A stretch of DNA of 64,000 nt, taken from assembly GCA_038322995.1 (NCBI GenBank), contig JBBQGM010000010.1, positions 1-64,000 on the forward strand, in the 5' to 3' direction. Of the stretch, positions 17,897 through 25,291 are shown piece after piece. Source of the DNA: QHXQ01 sp038322995 (GTDB taxonomy: Bacteria > Acidobacteriota > Blastocatellia > Pyrinomonadales > Pyrinomonadaceae). Every line of letters begins with the position of its first letter. The stretch's first letter is position 1. The translations under genes were made by a program, and so were the position numbers. The notes under the pieces were generated by a model. The model searched no databases. It saw nothing but the letters and a program-made list of their open reading frames with translations, and was not told where the DNA came from.

Positions 17897-18805
17897 ATGC
17901 GAATCGGCAGTCGGCGCAAATCGGTCGTCTTCTTTCTCACGCTCGGCATCTGTCTGGTGTTGTTGGCGCTGGCGCTCAACGTCGGCTGGATTCTGCTCAA
18001 CTGGCGCGAGGTCGCGCTGCTCGTGTTCGGCATCATCTTCTTCGTGCTGATCATCACTGGTCTCGTCCTCAACACGATCTTTCTGATCCGCGAAATCAAG
18101 CGCAACGAACAGCACGACGCTTTCATCAACTCGGTGACGCACGAGTTAAAAACGCCCATCACCTCGATCCGGCTCTATCTGGAAACCTTGCAGACGCGCG
18201 AAGTGGATGAAGCGCGGCGCAAAGAGTTTTACAACATCATGCTCGCTGACAGTGACCGTTTGTCGCAGACGGTCGAACAGGTGTTGCGCGCCAGTCGCAC
18301 CGCGCACAAGCAACGGCGCATGGAGGTCGCGATCATCGATCTCGCGCAGATGGTGCGCGACTGTCTCGACACCACGCGACGACAACATGATCTGCCGGCC
18401 GACGCGCTGCAATACGCGGAGCATCTGGACGCGGCCGGCGCGCGGGTCGCGGGTGATGCGGACGAGTTGCGCGCGGCCGTGGCGAATCTGCTCAACAACG
18501 CCGTCAAGTATTCGGATAAAGAGGTGCGGATTTCGGTCGAGGTGGCGACGCTCGATCCGCGCCGCGTGGCGGTGCGCGTCGCGGATCGCGGCATCGGTAT
18601 TCCCGGCGCGCAATTGAAGCGCATCTTCAAACGTTTCTATCGCGTGCCGGGCAACTTCATGGCGCGCTTCAAAGGCACGGGCCTCGGTCTCTTCATCGTG
18701 CGCTCGGTCATCGAGAAACACGGCGGGCGCGTCTTCGCTGAAAGTGCCGGTGTGGGGCAGGGCAGCACGTTCACCATCCATCTGCCGCGGGCCGAACAGC
18801 GATGA
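17897..18805 (+). CDS. sensor histidine kinase
   Basis: 302 residues. Two N-terminal membrane helices (VVFFLTLGICLVLLALAL and VALLVFGIIFFVLIITGLVL) with almost no periplasmic loop, then a HisKA domain with phospho-accepting His82 in FINSVTHELKTPITS. The ATPase domain shows NLLNNAVKYS (N box), ADRGIGIP (G1) and GTGLGLFIVRSVIEKHGG (G2). The short sensor suggests membrane or intramembrane sensing. Its stop overlaps the start of the OmpR-type regulator by 4 bp, so the pair is translationally coupled. Confidence 0.92.
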   Translation: MRIGSRRKSVVFFLTLGICLVLLALALNVGWILLNWREVALLVFGIIFFVLIITGLVLNTIFLIREIKRNEQHDAFINSVTHELKTPITSIRLYLETLQTREVDEARRKEFYNIMLADSDRLSQTVEQVLRASRTAHKQRRMEVAIIDLAQMVRDCLDTTRRQHDLPADALQYAEHLDAAGARVAGDADELRAAVANLLNNAVKYSDKEVRISVEVATLDPRRVAVRVADRGIGIPGAQLKRIFKRFYRVPGNFMARFKGTGLGLFIVRSVIEKHGGRVFAESAGVGQGSTFTIHLPRAEQR

Positions 18806-19575
18806 GCGCGGTGCTAATCGTCGAGGACGAACGCCACCTGGCCGACGGCTTGCGTTACAACCTTGAAGCCGAAGGCTACACGGTCGAGATCGCACGCGAT
18901 GGCGAGGCGGCACTCGCGCTGCTACTGACGGGTGCGCGCGCCGAGTACGCCGCCGTGGTGCTCGACGTGATGCTGCCGGGCAAGGACGGCTTCACCGTCG
19001 CGGCGGAGTTGCGCGCGGCCGGCCAGTTCGTGCCGATCCTGATGTTGACGGCGCGGGCGCACCCGGAAGATGTGCTGCACGGCTTCGAGTCGGGCGCGGA
19101 TGATTATCTGGCCAAGCCGTTTGAACTAGCCATCCTGATCGCACGCCTCAACGGCCTGCTCCGGCGGCGCGAATGGTTTCATCTTGATCGCGACCCTACG
19201 ACCGCGCCGCCAGCGACGACGGGTAAGCAGTCCGATGCACCGGCCGCCGATCCCGAACTCTTCGTCTTCGCCGGCAAACAGATCGACTTCGCCGCGCTTG
19301 AGCTACACACCGCTGGGCAGTCCATGCGGCTCACGCTGATGGAAGCCAAACTGCTGCGTCATTTGATCAAACACGAGGGGCGCGTCGTCTCGCGCAAGTC
19401 GCTGCTCGAAGAGGTCTGGGAGCTACAGGAAGACACCGACACGCGCGCCATCGACAACTTCATCGTGCGCCTGCGCAAATACATCGAGGACGAACCCGCC
19501 AACCCCCGCCATCTGCTCACCGTGCGCGGCGTCGGCTATCGCTTCGTCGCCGAAGCAAACGAGCCGGCAGCCTGA
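18802..19575 (+). CDS. OmpR/PhoB-family response regulator
   Basis: 257 residues; overlaps the kinase by ATGA. Receiver domain 1-125 with VEDE, phospho-acceptor Asp55 (VVLDVMLPGKDG), LTAR and the conserved Lys in DDYLAKPFELA. A winged-helix DNA-binding domain follows (~150-250): LTLMEAKLLRHLIKHEGRVV, SRKSLLEEVW, and the DNA-contacting RAIDNFIVRLRKYIEDEP before the wing VRGVGYRFV. A Thr/Pro/Ala-rich linker of about 25 residues joins them. The tandem dyad array starts about 40 bp after its stop. Confidence 0.93.
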   Translation: MSAVLIVEDERHLADGLRYNLEAEGYTVEIARDGEAALALLLTGARAEYAAVVLDVMLPGKDGFTVAAELRAAGQFVPILMLTARAHPEDVLHGFESGADDYLAKPFELAILIARLNGLLRRREWFHLDRDPTTAPPATTGKQSDAPAADPELFVFAGKQIDFAALELHTAGQSMRLTLMEAKLLRHLIKHEGRVVSRKSLLEEVWELQEDTDTRAIDNFIVRLRKYIEDEPANPRHLLTVRGVGYRFVAEANEPAA

Positions 19576-20096
19576 CGTTAGCCCGCCCCGTCCTTTCCGG
19601 CGCGCACGCCTTAACCGGAGAACCGCGACTCCTGCCGGCGGAAACACACTCCTCAAGGGCGGAAGCGCGATTCTCATGTGGGGAATCGTAACTCCCTCAA
19701 AGGGAATCGCAGTTCCCTGACAGGGAAGCGCGATTCTGTCGCGGGGAATCGCGATCCGGTGGCAAGGAATCGCAATTCTGTCGAGGGGAATCGTGCTTCT
19801 GTGCCGGGGAATCGTGCTTCCCTGCCACGGAATTGCGATTCCGGGTTGGGAATTACGCCTCCCGGTGCGAAAATCTCGCGCGCAACGGCAAGATTTCGCT
19901 GCCGACGCGAGGATTATGCGGTTTTCCTCAGTAAAAGCGCATAATCCGGTCAGCAACAACAAACGTCGGCACAACGACTCAAGGGCACACTGCCCGGCGA
20001 CGTAAACCGGCACACAACGCAACCCCTACTCGTGCCTCACCAGCACGCCAACACGAAACCCAACCGTGCGCCCCGCGCGCACAGGAGGAAACACCG
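19576..20096. other. intergenic region carrying the dyad array
   Basis: 520 bases between the OmpR-type regulator and the small gene at 20097. Besides the 21-bp array it has an inverted repeat GGATTATGCG (19911-19920) / CGCATAATCC (19938-19947) and a near-repeat GCGAAAATCT (19867) / AGATTTCGC (19891). No convincing gene. Confidence 0.7.
19618..19868. repeat. 12-unit, 21-bp tandem array of dyad elements
   Basis: Units begin at 19618, 19639, 19660, 19681, 19702, 19723, 19744, 19765, 19786, 19807, 19828 and 19848: a strict 21-bp step, with 20 bp at the last. The common core is GGGAATCGCGATTCY; GAATCGCGATTC is a perfect palindrome, and most units keep the left half GGGAATCG best. 21 bp is two DNA helical turns, so every core faces the same side. 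Both strands also read open in heptapeptide steps, which is a consequence of the period. Confidence 0.85.
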
Positions 20097-20459
20097 ATGG
20101 CCACGAGTCCCAAAGAAACCGAAGAGAAACTCAACCGCATGTTGCAAGCATGGCAGACGCTTGCGTCCGACAAAAACTTCGGCGGCATGACGCTCACGCA
20201 ATTTCGCGCGGTCGTCCAACCCGCGCTCGACGCGCGCGACACCGTCGCCGACCTCGAAGACAAACTCGCCCAAGCGATAGCCGCCCGCGAGACCGCCGAC
20301 GCCGCCGCGCTGACCAAAGCCCAACTCGCCGTCAACGGCGTCCTCGCCGACCCGACCGAAGGCCCCGACAGCGCCCTCTACGAAGCCTTCGGCTACACCC
20401 GCAAAACCGACCGCAAAAGCGGCCTAACACGCAAACGCAACACACCACCCAAACCGTAA
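20097..20459 (+). CDS. small hypothetical protein downstream of dyad array
   Basis: 120 residues from ATG 20097 with a strong ribosome site (AGGAGG, 9 bases upstream). Soluble and mostly helical: ETEEKLNRMLQAWQTLASDK, then ARDTVADLEDKLAQAIAARE with coiled-coil character, an ALYEAFGYTRKT segment, and a basic tail (RKSGLTRKRNTPPKP). I have an uncertain impression of similar short proteins ending in GYVRKSERKSGLTRK in Acidobacteriota and other phyla; a search should settle it. The basic tail is compatible with nucleic-acid binding. A hairpin terminator follows at once. Confidence 0.7.
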   Translation: MATSPKETEEKLNRMLQAWQTLASDKNFGGMTLTQFRAVVQPALDARDTVADLEDKLAQAIAARETADAAALTKAQLAVNGVLADPTEGPDSALYEAFGYTRKTDRKSGLTRKRNTPPKP

Positions 20460-20470
20460 CCCACATAACC

Positions 20471-20519
20471 CGCGAGCGCGGCTGCCCCGCCTGCTGAGAG
20501 CAGGGCAGCCGTGCTCGCG
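20471..20519 (+). terminator. hairpin after the small hypothetical gene
   Basis: 17-base arms 20471-20487 and 20503-20519 (CGCGAGCGCGGCTGCCC and its complement with one mismatch). A weak T run (AACTTTTACT) follows, so it may terminate the gene ending at 20459 or be a scar at the edge of the transposase remnant. Confidence 0.6.
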
Positions 20520-20930
20520 CAACTTTTACTACAAGCCCAAGCGTGGAAGTTACAGACGACAGACGGTGGCGGGGACAAGGCTTATTCCTCTAATCGAAAC
20601 TTGCAGCTTGTCGTGTCGAAGGCGGCCATGCTGTACATCGCGTTCAAGACGAACGCGACGGCGACAGGCAATCACAGCAGCGCGTTGTGGAAGCGATTGT
20701 TTCACTTCTACATGATGAACCAAGAGCGATTTATGCAGGCTTATCATCGGCGCAGTAATGTCGAGACGACGTTCTCTATGATTAAGGCGAAGTTCGGTGA
20801 ACGACTGAAAAGCAAGACGCAGACAGCGCAAGTAAACGAAGCGTTGTGTAAAGTCTTGGCGCATAATCTGTGTTGTGTTATTCAGTCTATCTACGAGTTA
20901 GGCATAGAGCCGACATTCTGGACGGAGTAA
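20520..20930 (+). pseudogene. C-terminal remnant of a DDE transposase
   Basis: About 135 residues, recognisable from DGGGDKAYSSNRNLQLV onward: the catalytic-type Asp (DKAYSS), AFKTNATATGNHSSALWKR, YHRRSNVETTFSMIKAKFGE with the Glu of the DDE triad, and SKTQTAQVNEALCKVLAHNL. The N-terminal half of the transposase is missing: sequence before about 20530 does not match and abuts the hairpin at 20471-20519. It is a 5'-truncated DDE_Tnp_1-type element, not functional. Confidence 0.75.
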
Positions 20931-20934
20931 CCTC

Positions 20935-21999
20935 ATGAAAAAGAAACATACGCATAGAACTAAGCTGAACAAGTTGCGGCAGTTACTTACACCCAAGCGT
21001 CTTGTCCAGACCGAACCAGATCAAGGGCAGGCACAACAAGACGACGGCCGCACCGATAGCGAGCAATCGCCCGCCGTGCCGGAGTCCGTCGTCAAGCCGA
21101 TCCAACCCGCGATAAACGAACCAAAAGCCGAACAGCCCTACCCCGCCGCCCGTCAACAGGTACAACCAGCCGAGCCAGACAGAAGCACACGGCGGCTGCA
21201 AGCTTGGTTGCCGCTCATCATTAGCTTTCTGACTTTGGTTGTTATTACCATTCATGCCTACTACTACAACAAACAATGGCAGGCGATGGTCAGACAATCG
21301 GAGATTATGAATAGACAGTCCGAAGTCATGTCTAAGCAGCTTGATGCCATGAATGGAAGTTCCATGCAAACTCAAGAGTTGATTGACCAAAACCGCGAAC
21401 TCGTTGGGCATGCGGGAGAGCAGGCTAAGGCATCGCTGGCTCAAGCCGAAGCCGCAAAACAGTCTGTTGGCGCGGCCCAAGCATCCGCCAGAGCCGCCGA
21501 GAAAGGCGCGCAGATAGCTAAAGAATCTTTCTACATCGGAGATCGGCCTTACGTTAATGTCAAGAAGGCTAATATGGACAAATTTGAAGTCGGAGAGAAG
21601 CCGAGGGTGTATATACATCTCATCAATACTGGCAAGACTCCTGCCCTTGAAGTTAAGGTGACAGCAATCATTAATATTGGGACTGAGCCGAAGCCCGACA
21701 TTAAGCGGCCTGATTTGAATGACCCGGACTATTATCTCTATCCTTCCCTGGCAGCAGGAGGAGACACCGGAGCCACATTGTTGGCTAGCGCAGAAACCGG
21801 TGTCGTAGCACTTGGGGCCAAGCCGCTTAGCAAACTGACCATCGAAGAAATTAAGAGCGGAAGACTGTTTATCTATGTATGGGGTGGGGGCTTGTATAAA
21901 GACGGCTTGGGCAAGCAGCACTCATTTACATTCTGCGCTTTCTACAGCCCCGAAGAGGAGTCGTTTACCGCCTGCCCGACCTTCAACGAGACAAAATAG
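20935..21999 (+). CDS. membrane-anchored coiled-coil protein, unknown function
   Basis: 354 residues. A basic, Gln/Pro-rich cytoplasmic-looking N-terminus (1-85), one membrane helix (LPLIISFLTLVVITIHAYYY, ~90-110), a coiled coil rich in MNRQSEVMSKQLDAMN and AEAAKQSVGAAQASARAAEK repeats (~115-200), then a beta-rich domain opening FYIGDRPYVNV and containing VYIHLINTGKTPALEVKV. RPYV plus NTGKTPA is a pattern seen in uncharacterised membrane proteins of many bacteria. Only 5 bp separate it from the transposase remnant, so its own promoter may have been lost or lies within the remnant. A hairpin follows at 22018-22050. Confidence 0.7.
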   Translation: MKKKHTHRTKLNKLRQLLTPKRLVQTEPDQGQAQQDDGRTDSEQSPAVPESVVKPIQPAINEPKAEQPYPAARQQVQPAEPDRSTRRLQAWLPLIISFLTLVVITIHAYYYNKQWQAMVRQSEIMNRQSEVMSKQLDAMNGSSMQTQELIDQNRELVGHAGEQAKASLAQAEAAKQSVGAAQASARAAEKGAQIAKESFYIGDRPYVNVKKANMDKFEVGEKPRVYIHLINTGKTPALEVKVTAIINIGTEPKPDIKRPDLNDPDYYLYPSLAAGGDTGATLLASAETGVVALGAKPLSKLTIEEIKSGRLFIYVWGGGLYKDGLGKQHSFTFCAFYSPEEESFTACPTFNETK

Positions 22000-22017
22000 C
22001 AGCAAAACCGTGAGCCA

Positions 22018-22050
22018 CTTTATGTGCAGCAACGCACGCTGCACATAAAG
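22018..22050 (+). terminator. hairpin after the coiled-coil gene
   Basis: Perfect 13-bp stem CTTTATGTGCAGC (22018-22030) with GCTGCACATAAAG (22038-22050) and a 7-base loop, 18 bp after the stop. No T run, so it may be a transcript-stabilising or repeat hairpin rather than a true terminator. TATGTGCA recurs at 22081. Confidence 0.55.
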
Positions 22051-22093
22051 CGCATACTCACTAATCCATTTCTTAGACATTATGTGCAAAGCC

Positions 22094-22119
22094 ACGCACG
22101 CCGAGATTGCGCTGGTTGA
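22094..22119 (+). pseudogene. fragment of an Eco57I-like R-M gene 3' end, copy 1
   Basis: 26 bases (reading THAEIALVE) differ at two positions from 22930-22955 in copy 2. They correspond to the (T)PAEIALVE segment close to the C-terminus of Eco57I/TaqI-type modification-restriction enzymes. Nothing further upstream of that gene remains. Confidence 0.45.
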
Positions 22120-22169
22120 AGGGCAAGACGGAGGAGGCGTGTTAAAATTTGCGCTGGGGGTTCTTCGTT

Positions 22170-22373
22170 ATGAAGCGAAACTTTAGCGCAACCGTCTGGC
22201 AAGAAGGCGCATGGTTTATTGCGCAATGTTTGGAAGTTGACATCGCTTCGCAAGGCGCAACGGAAGAGGCAGCTTTAGAGAATCTTGGCGAGGCCTTGGA
22301 ACTTCATTTCACGCCGCCTGTCGCCACCGTCGCGCCGCGCGTCCGCAGCGTCGAGGTTGAGGTCGCGGCGTGA
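22170..22373 (+). CDS. hicB: HicB-family antitoxin (orphan)
   Basis: 67 residues from ATG 22170. Typical HicB partial RNase-H-like fold: MKRNFSATVWQEGAWFIAQC, CLEVDIASQGATEEAALENL and GEALELHF, then a basic/Val tail ending VEVEVAA. HicB neutralises the mRNA-cleaving HicA toxin. Here the next gene is not a toxin but a second HicB-like gene 27 bp downstream, so this copy is either an orphan or shares the damaged HicA. Confidence 0.8.
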   Translation: MKRNFSATVWQEGAWFIAQCLEVDIASQGATEEAALENLGEALELHFTPPVATVAPRVRSVEVEVAA

Positions 22374-22399
22374 AGAGGCAAGTTAAGGAGACGCAAGCT

Positions 22400-22609
22400 A
22401 TGACTAGACGAGTGCTGTTATATCCCGGTGAGGACGGCTATGTGGTCGCCGAAGTGCCGAGTCTGCCCGGCTGTGTCAGTCAGGGGCAGACGCGCGATGA
22501 GGCGCTGGCGAACATACAGGAAGCCATCGCGCTGCACGTCGAAGTGTTGCAGGCGCGCGGCGAGCCAGTGCCGGACGATCAAGTGGAGATCGTCGAGGTT
22601 GCCGCTTGA
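22400..22609 (+). CDS. hicB: HicB-family antitoxin
   Basis: 69 residues from ATG 22400, with AAGGAG 10-15 bases upstream. HicB core: VLLYPGEDGYVVAEVPSLPG, CVSQGQTRDEALANIQEAIA and a C-terminal PDDQVEIVEV. It overlaps the toxin reading frame by TTGA, the usual HicB-HicA coupling. It lacks a C-terminal HTH/RHH domain, so autoregulation by this short form is uncertain. Because the adjacent toxin is frameshifted, it may now be free of its partner. Confidence 0.82.
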   Translation: MTRRVLLYPGEDGYVVAEVPSLPGCVSQGQTRDEALANIQEAIALHVEVLQARGEPVPDDQVEIVEVAA

Positions 22610-22828
22610 GCAAACTGCCCGTCGTGTCCGGCGCGCAGTGCGTCAAGGCGCTGGAACGGGTCGGCTTCGTCGTTTACCGGCAACGCGGTATGTCACATCA
22701 CGCTGGTACGCGCTGACCCCAAAGCGCAGACAACCGTGCCCCAACACAAAGAGCTTGATCGCGGCACGCTCCGCGCGATTATCCGGCAGGCGGGCTTGAG
22801 TGTGGATGAGTTCGTCGCGCTTTTATAA
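22606..22828 (+). pseudogene. hicA: HicA-family toxin with +1 frameshift
   Basis: Starts TTG 22606 inside the hicB stop. The first part reads SKLPVVSGAQCVKALERVGF VVYRQRG; after GGT at about 22688 one extra base shifts the frame. The correct continuation is H-I-T-L-V-R-A-D followed by PKAQTTVPQHKELDRGTLRA and a VDEFVALL end at 22828. Total length 223 = 74 codons + 1 base. The break falls at the catalytic GSH region, so the product would be inactive. Sequencing error cannot be excluded. Confidence 0.8.
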
Positions 22829-22839
22829 ACTCCCGTTTG

Positions 22840-22977
22840 CGCACCGACCGCGACCGGCATCATTACGCAGCGAAGTGCGCCGCCCTCGACCGCCAGCTTG
22901 ACGCGCTCGTCTATGAGTTCTACGCGCTGACGCCCGCCGAGATTGCGCTTGTTGAGGCGTCCGGCGAAAAGCGTTAA
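22840..22977 (+). pseudogene. 3' end of an Eco57I-like restriction-modification gene, copy 2
   Basis: The frame reads RTDRDRHHYAAKCAALDRQL then DALVYEFYALTPAEIALVE and stops at TAA 22977. This matches the C-terminal end common to Eco57I/TaqI-type R-M enzymes (D..IDALVYELYGLT.EEI..VE). All upstream parts are missing. Its last ~83 bases recur at 23544-23626. Confidence 0.65.
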
Positions 22978-23010
22978 GCTGAGTTTGCGCAGAGCAACGA
23001 AGGAGTGAGC

Positions 23011-23235
23011 ATGAACGCCATTTACCACATTAAAGCCGACGAACTTGACCAGAATTTCCTCGACGCTATCAAGACGCTGTTCAAAGACAAAGAGATTGAA
23101 ATCGCCGTCACCGAGCGCGACGAAACTACATACTTGCTGCGCTCTCCGGCTAACCGCGACCGACTCCTGCGCGCCGTCGCTGATGTTGAAAGCGCACAGC
23201 ACCTGGTCACGCCTCCGCCGGAGCAGTTTCAGTGA
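23011..23235 (+). CDS. antitoxin of a YoeB-type pair
   Basis: 74 residues from ATG 23011 (GAAGGAG upstream). Opens MNAIYHIKADELDQNFLDAI and has IEIAVTERDETTYLL followed by RDRLLRAVADVESA, a RelB/YefM-like short antitoxin with a C-terminal toxin-wrapping segment. It overlaps the toxin start by GTGA, indicating translational coupling. It is expected to bind and inhibit YoeB and repress the operon. Confidence 0.8.
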   Translation: MNAIYHIKADELDQNFLDAIKTLFKDKEIEIAVTERDETTYLLRSPANRDRLLRAVADVESAQHLVTPPPEQFQ

Positions 23236-23492
23236 GGCTCATTACGTTTCACCAGACGGCCTTCGATGACTACAGCGATTGGGCCAAGGTTGATAGGAAA
23301 CTATTCGAGCGTCTCCGCCGCCTCATCATCGAAACAGCCCGAACACCTTTTGACGGTATCGGCAAACCCGAACCGCTCAAGCGCGAGCTTAGCGGTTACT
23401 GGTCGCGTCGTCTGACCGACGAACATCGTCTCGTATATAAAGTCACGGATGAGCAACTTATTATCGTCTCCTGCAAATACCATTACGAATAA
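23232..23492 (+). CDS. yoeB: YoeB/Txe-family mRNA interferase toxin
   Basis: 86 residues from GTG 23232, overlapping the antitoxin stop. Strong family match: FHQTAFDDYSDWAKVDRKLF, PFDGIGKPEPLKRELSGYW, SRRLTDEHRLVYKV and the terminal SCKYHYE. The catalytic set (Glu in GKPEPL, Arg in EHRLVY, C-terminal His) is intact. YoeB cleaves mRNA on translating ribosomes. The pair sits between two copies of an R-M gene 3' fragment. Confidence 0.92.
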   Translation: MRLITFHQTAFDDYSDWAKVDRKLFERLRRLIIETARTPFDGIGKPEPLKRELSGYWSRRLTDEHRLVYKVTDEQLIIVSCKYHYE

Positions 23493-23504
23493 TCATTACT
23501 CACA

Positions 23505-23626
23505 AGGCGCGCCACCGACCGTAACCGCCACCGCGACGAGAATAAGTGCGCCACGCTCGACCGCCAGCTTGATGCGCTCGTCTATGAACGCTAAGAACTG
23601 ACACCCGCAGAGATTGCGCGGGTCGA
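23505..23626 (+). pseudogene. 3' end of an Eco57I-like R-M gene, copy 3
   Basis: Reads DRNRHRDENKCATLDRQLDA then LVYER, an in-frame TAA, and ELTPAEIARVE. It aligns without gaps to copy 2 (23544-23626 against 22873-22955, about 14 differences in 83 by eye). Further reading passes directly into the DUF3465 remnant. Confidence 0.65.
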
Positions 23627-23897
23627 AGGCGAAGGCGTGGTCATGCGCTGACTGGCGGACGACCTCGCCGGACATCGGCACCAGCGCTTCGTCGTTCGCC
23701 GCGGGCAGACGGTTCTGCTCGCGCACAACATAGACAGCGCACCACGGGTTGACAGGCTACGCGAGGGCGCTAGCATACGGTTCAATGGCGAATACGTGTG
23801 GAACGAAGAGGGCGGGGTGGTTCACTGGACGCATCACGACCCGGCCGGCCGGCACATGGCCGGTTGGCTCAAACACAACGGGCGGACTTACCAGTAG
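23627..23897 (+). pseudogene. DUF3465 protein remnant
   Basis: The frame ending at TAG 23897 reads DDLAGHRHQRFVVRRGQTVL, LAHNIDSAPRVDRLREG, FNGEYVWNEEGGVVHWTHHD and GRHMAGWLKHNGRTYQ, the core of DUF3465 (a small secreted family that binds/cleaves an unknown ligand). A TGA at 23649 interrupts the expected N-terminal part and no signal peptide precedes it; instead the R-M fragment runs in. The gene has lost its start. Confidence 0.75.
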
Positions 23898-24016
23898 CTG
23901 CCCGGCGCATGTTCCTCGGTGGAACGCAACTCAACTATCCCATGTCGCGGACGCGCAATTAGCGTTCTTCTCATGCAAGATTTATCGCTGCCAATCGAAG
24001 GGACGGAAAAGCAATT

Positions 24017-25291
24017 ATGCGGACTGCGAAAGGCATACTTTGCCTGCTCAGCTTGTTTGGCGTCTGCGCCTCGGCGCAACGAATTTCGGCACAGTCGCCT
24101 GCGCCGAAGCAACGCATCGTGCTTGCCGCGAGCGTAATCTTCGATGGCAAGGGGCGCGTGCTACACAATACGCGCATCATCGTCGAAGGCGCGAAGATCG
24201 TCGCCATTGACCCGAAGGCCGGCCCCGTGGACTACGACCTACGCGGCCTGACAGTGTTGCCGGGCTGGATCGACGCGCATGTGCATATCACCTGGAGCTT
24301 CGGCCAAGACGGGAAGAATGCGGGCGCAGATGTGACAACGCCAGCCGCCGCGTATCGCGCGGCGGCGAACGCGTGGCTGACGTTGATGGCCGGCTTCACG
24401 ACGGTGCAAAGCGTAGGCTCGCCCGCGGACGTGCCCCTACGCGATGCCATCGCGCAAGGCACTCTTCCGGGGCCACGTATCCTGACAGCCGGCGAGCCGC
24501 TTTTCGGGCAAAACGAGCAGACCGGCACGCCCGATGAAATCCGCGCGTTCATCCGGAAGCAGAAGGCCGCAGGCGCAGACCTGATCAAAATCTTTGCCTC
24601 GCAGAGCATCCGCCAGGGTGGTGGGATGACGTTGTCGCAGGCGCAACTGAATGCCGCCTGCGATGAAGCCAAGCGGCAGGGGCTGCGCACGCTCGTGCAT
24701 GCCTACAAAGGGGCGGTGCGCGCCGCGACACTTGCCGGCTGCACGGAGATCGAGCATGGCACCATGGCGACGGACGACGACTTGAAGTTGATGGCCCGGC
24801 AGGGCACTTACCTCGATCCACAAGCCGGGCTAGTGATTGAGAATTATCTGCGCAACAAGGAAAAATATCTCGGCACCCCCGGCTATACCGAAGAGGGTTT
24901 TGCGGCCATGCAGCGGGTGCTGGCGCTGAACCACGAGTTGGTGCGCCGCGCCGCGAAAACTCCAGGGTTAAAGATCGTATTCGGCACGGACGCCGTGGCG
25001 GGCGCGCACGGGTGCAATGCCGAGGAGTTTATCGACCGCGTGCGCGACGGCGGAGTAGCTCCGCTGGCAGCGCTTGTTTCTGCTAACTCGCTGGGGGCGG
25101 AAGCACTCGGTATGGGCGACCAGATCGGCGCAATCGCGCCCGGCCTTGCGGCAGACATCATCGCGCTCGACGGCGATCCATTGCAAGACATCACGGCCGT
25201 GCGGCGCGTTGTGTTTGTGATGAAAGGCGGCATCGTTTATAAGCACGCCGCGCGCGGCCGCGGCCCGGCTAACGCAGGGGGCCAACCCTGA
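24017..25291 (+). CDS. secreted amidohydrolase (imidazolonepropionase-like)
   Basis: 424 residues. Signal peptide MRTAKGILCLLSLFGVCASA, then a metal-dependent amidohydrolase barrel: WIDAHVHITW (first metal pair), a Lys in GADLIKIFAS, RTLVHAYKG and CTEIEHGT (His ligands), and VFGTDAVAGAHG with the catalytic Asp. The end segment GLAADIIALDGDPLQDITAV is typical of the small beta domain. Family members act on cyclic amides, peptides or Xaa-Pro dipeptides in the periplasm; substrate unknown. Single gene by spacing. Confidence 0.87.
   Translation: MRTAKGILCLLSLFGVCASAQRISAQSPAPKQRIVLAASVIFDGKGRVLHNTRIIVEGAKIVAIDPKAGPVDYDLRGLTVLPGWIDAHVHITWSFGQDGKNAGADVTTPAAAYRAAANAWLTLMAGFTTVQSVGSPADVPLRDAIAQGTLPGPRILTAGEPLFGQNEQTGTPDEIRAFIRKQKAAGADLIKIFASQSIRQGGGMTLSQAQLNAACDEAKRQGLRTLVHAYKGAVRAATLAGCTEIEHGTMATDDDLKLMARQGTYLDPQAGLVIENYLRNKEKYLGTPGYTEEGFAAMQRVLALNHELVRRAAKTPGLKIVFGTDAVAGAHGCNAEEFIDRVRDGGVAPLAALVSANSLGAEALGMGDQIGAIAPGLAADIIALDGDPLQDITAVRRVVFVMKGGIVYKHAARGRGPANAGGQP

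Noticed and set aside
17051..18142. 363-codon leftward frame spanning desaturase and kinase genes
   Set aside because: Antisense to two clear genes and crosses a terminator; composition is typical of a GC-rich shadow frame.
19678..19944. Rightward 88-codon frame with GNR.S heptads
   Set aside because: Same reason as the other frame over the array; no upstream ribosome site.
19423..20022. Long leftward frame (199 codons) with repeated IAIP heptads across the tandem array
   Set aside because: It overlaps the end of the response regulator, has no ribosome site, and a 21-bp repeat keeps all frames open, so the openness is not evidence of a gene.
19576..20096. Replication origin or plasmid iterons
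   Set aside because: No rep, dnaA or par gene nearby and no AT-rich unwinding region; kept only as an unexplained array.
22000..23900. CRISPR array or integron in the TA cluster
   Set aside because: Repeats are not regularly spaced, no attC-like imperfect palindromes or integrase, and the repeated pieces read as protein ends.
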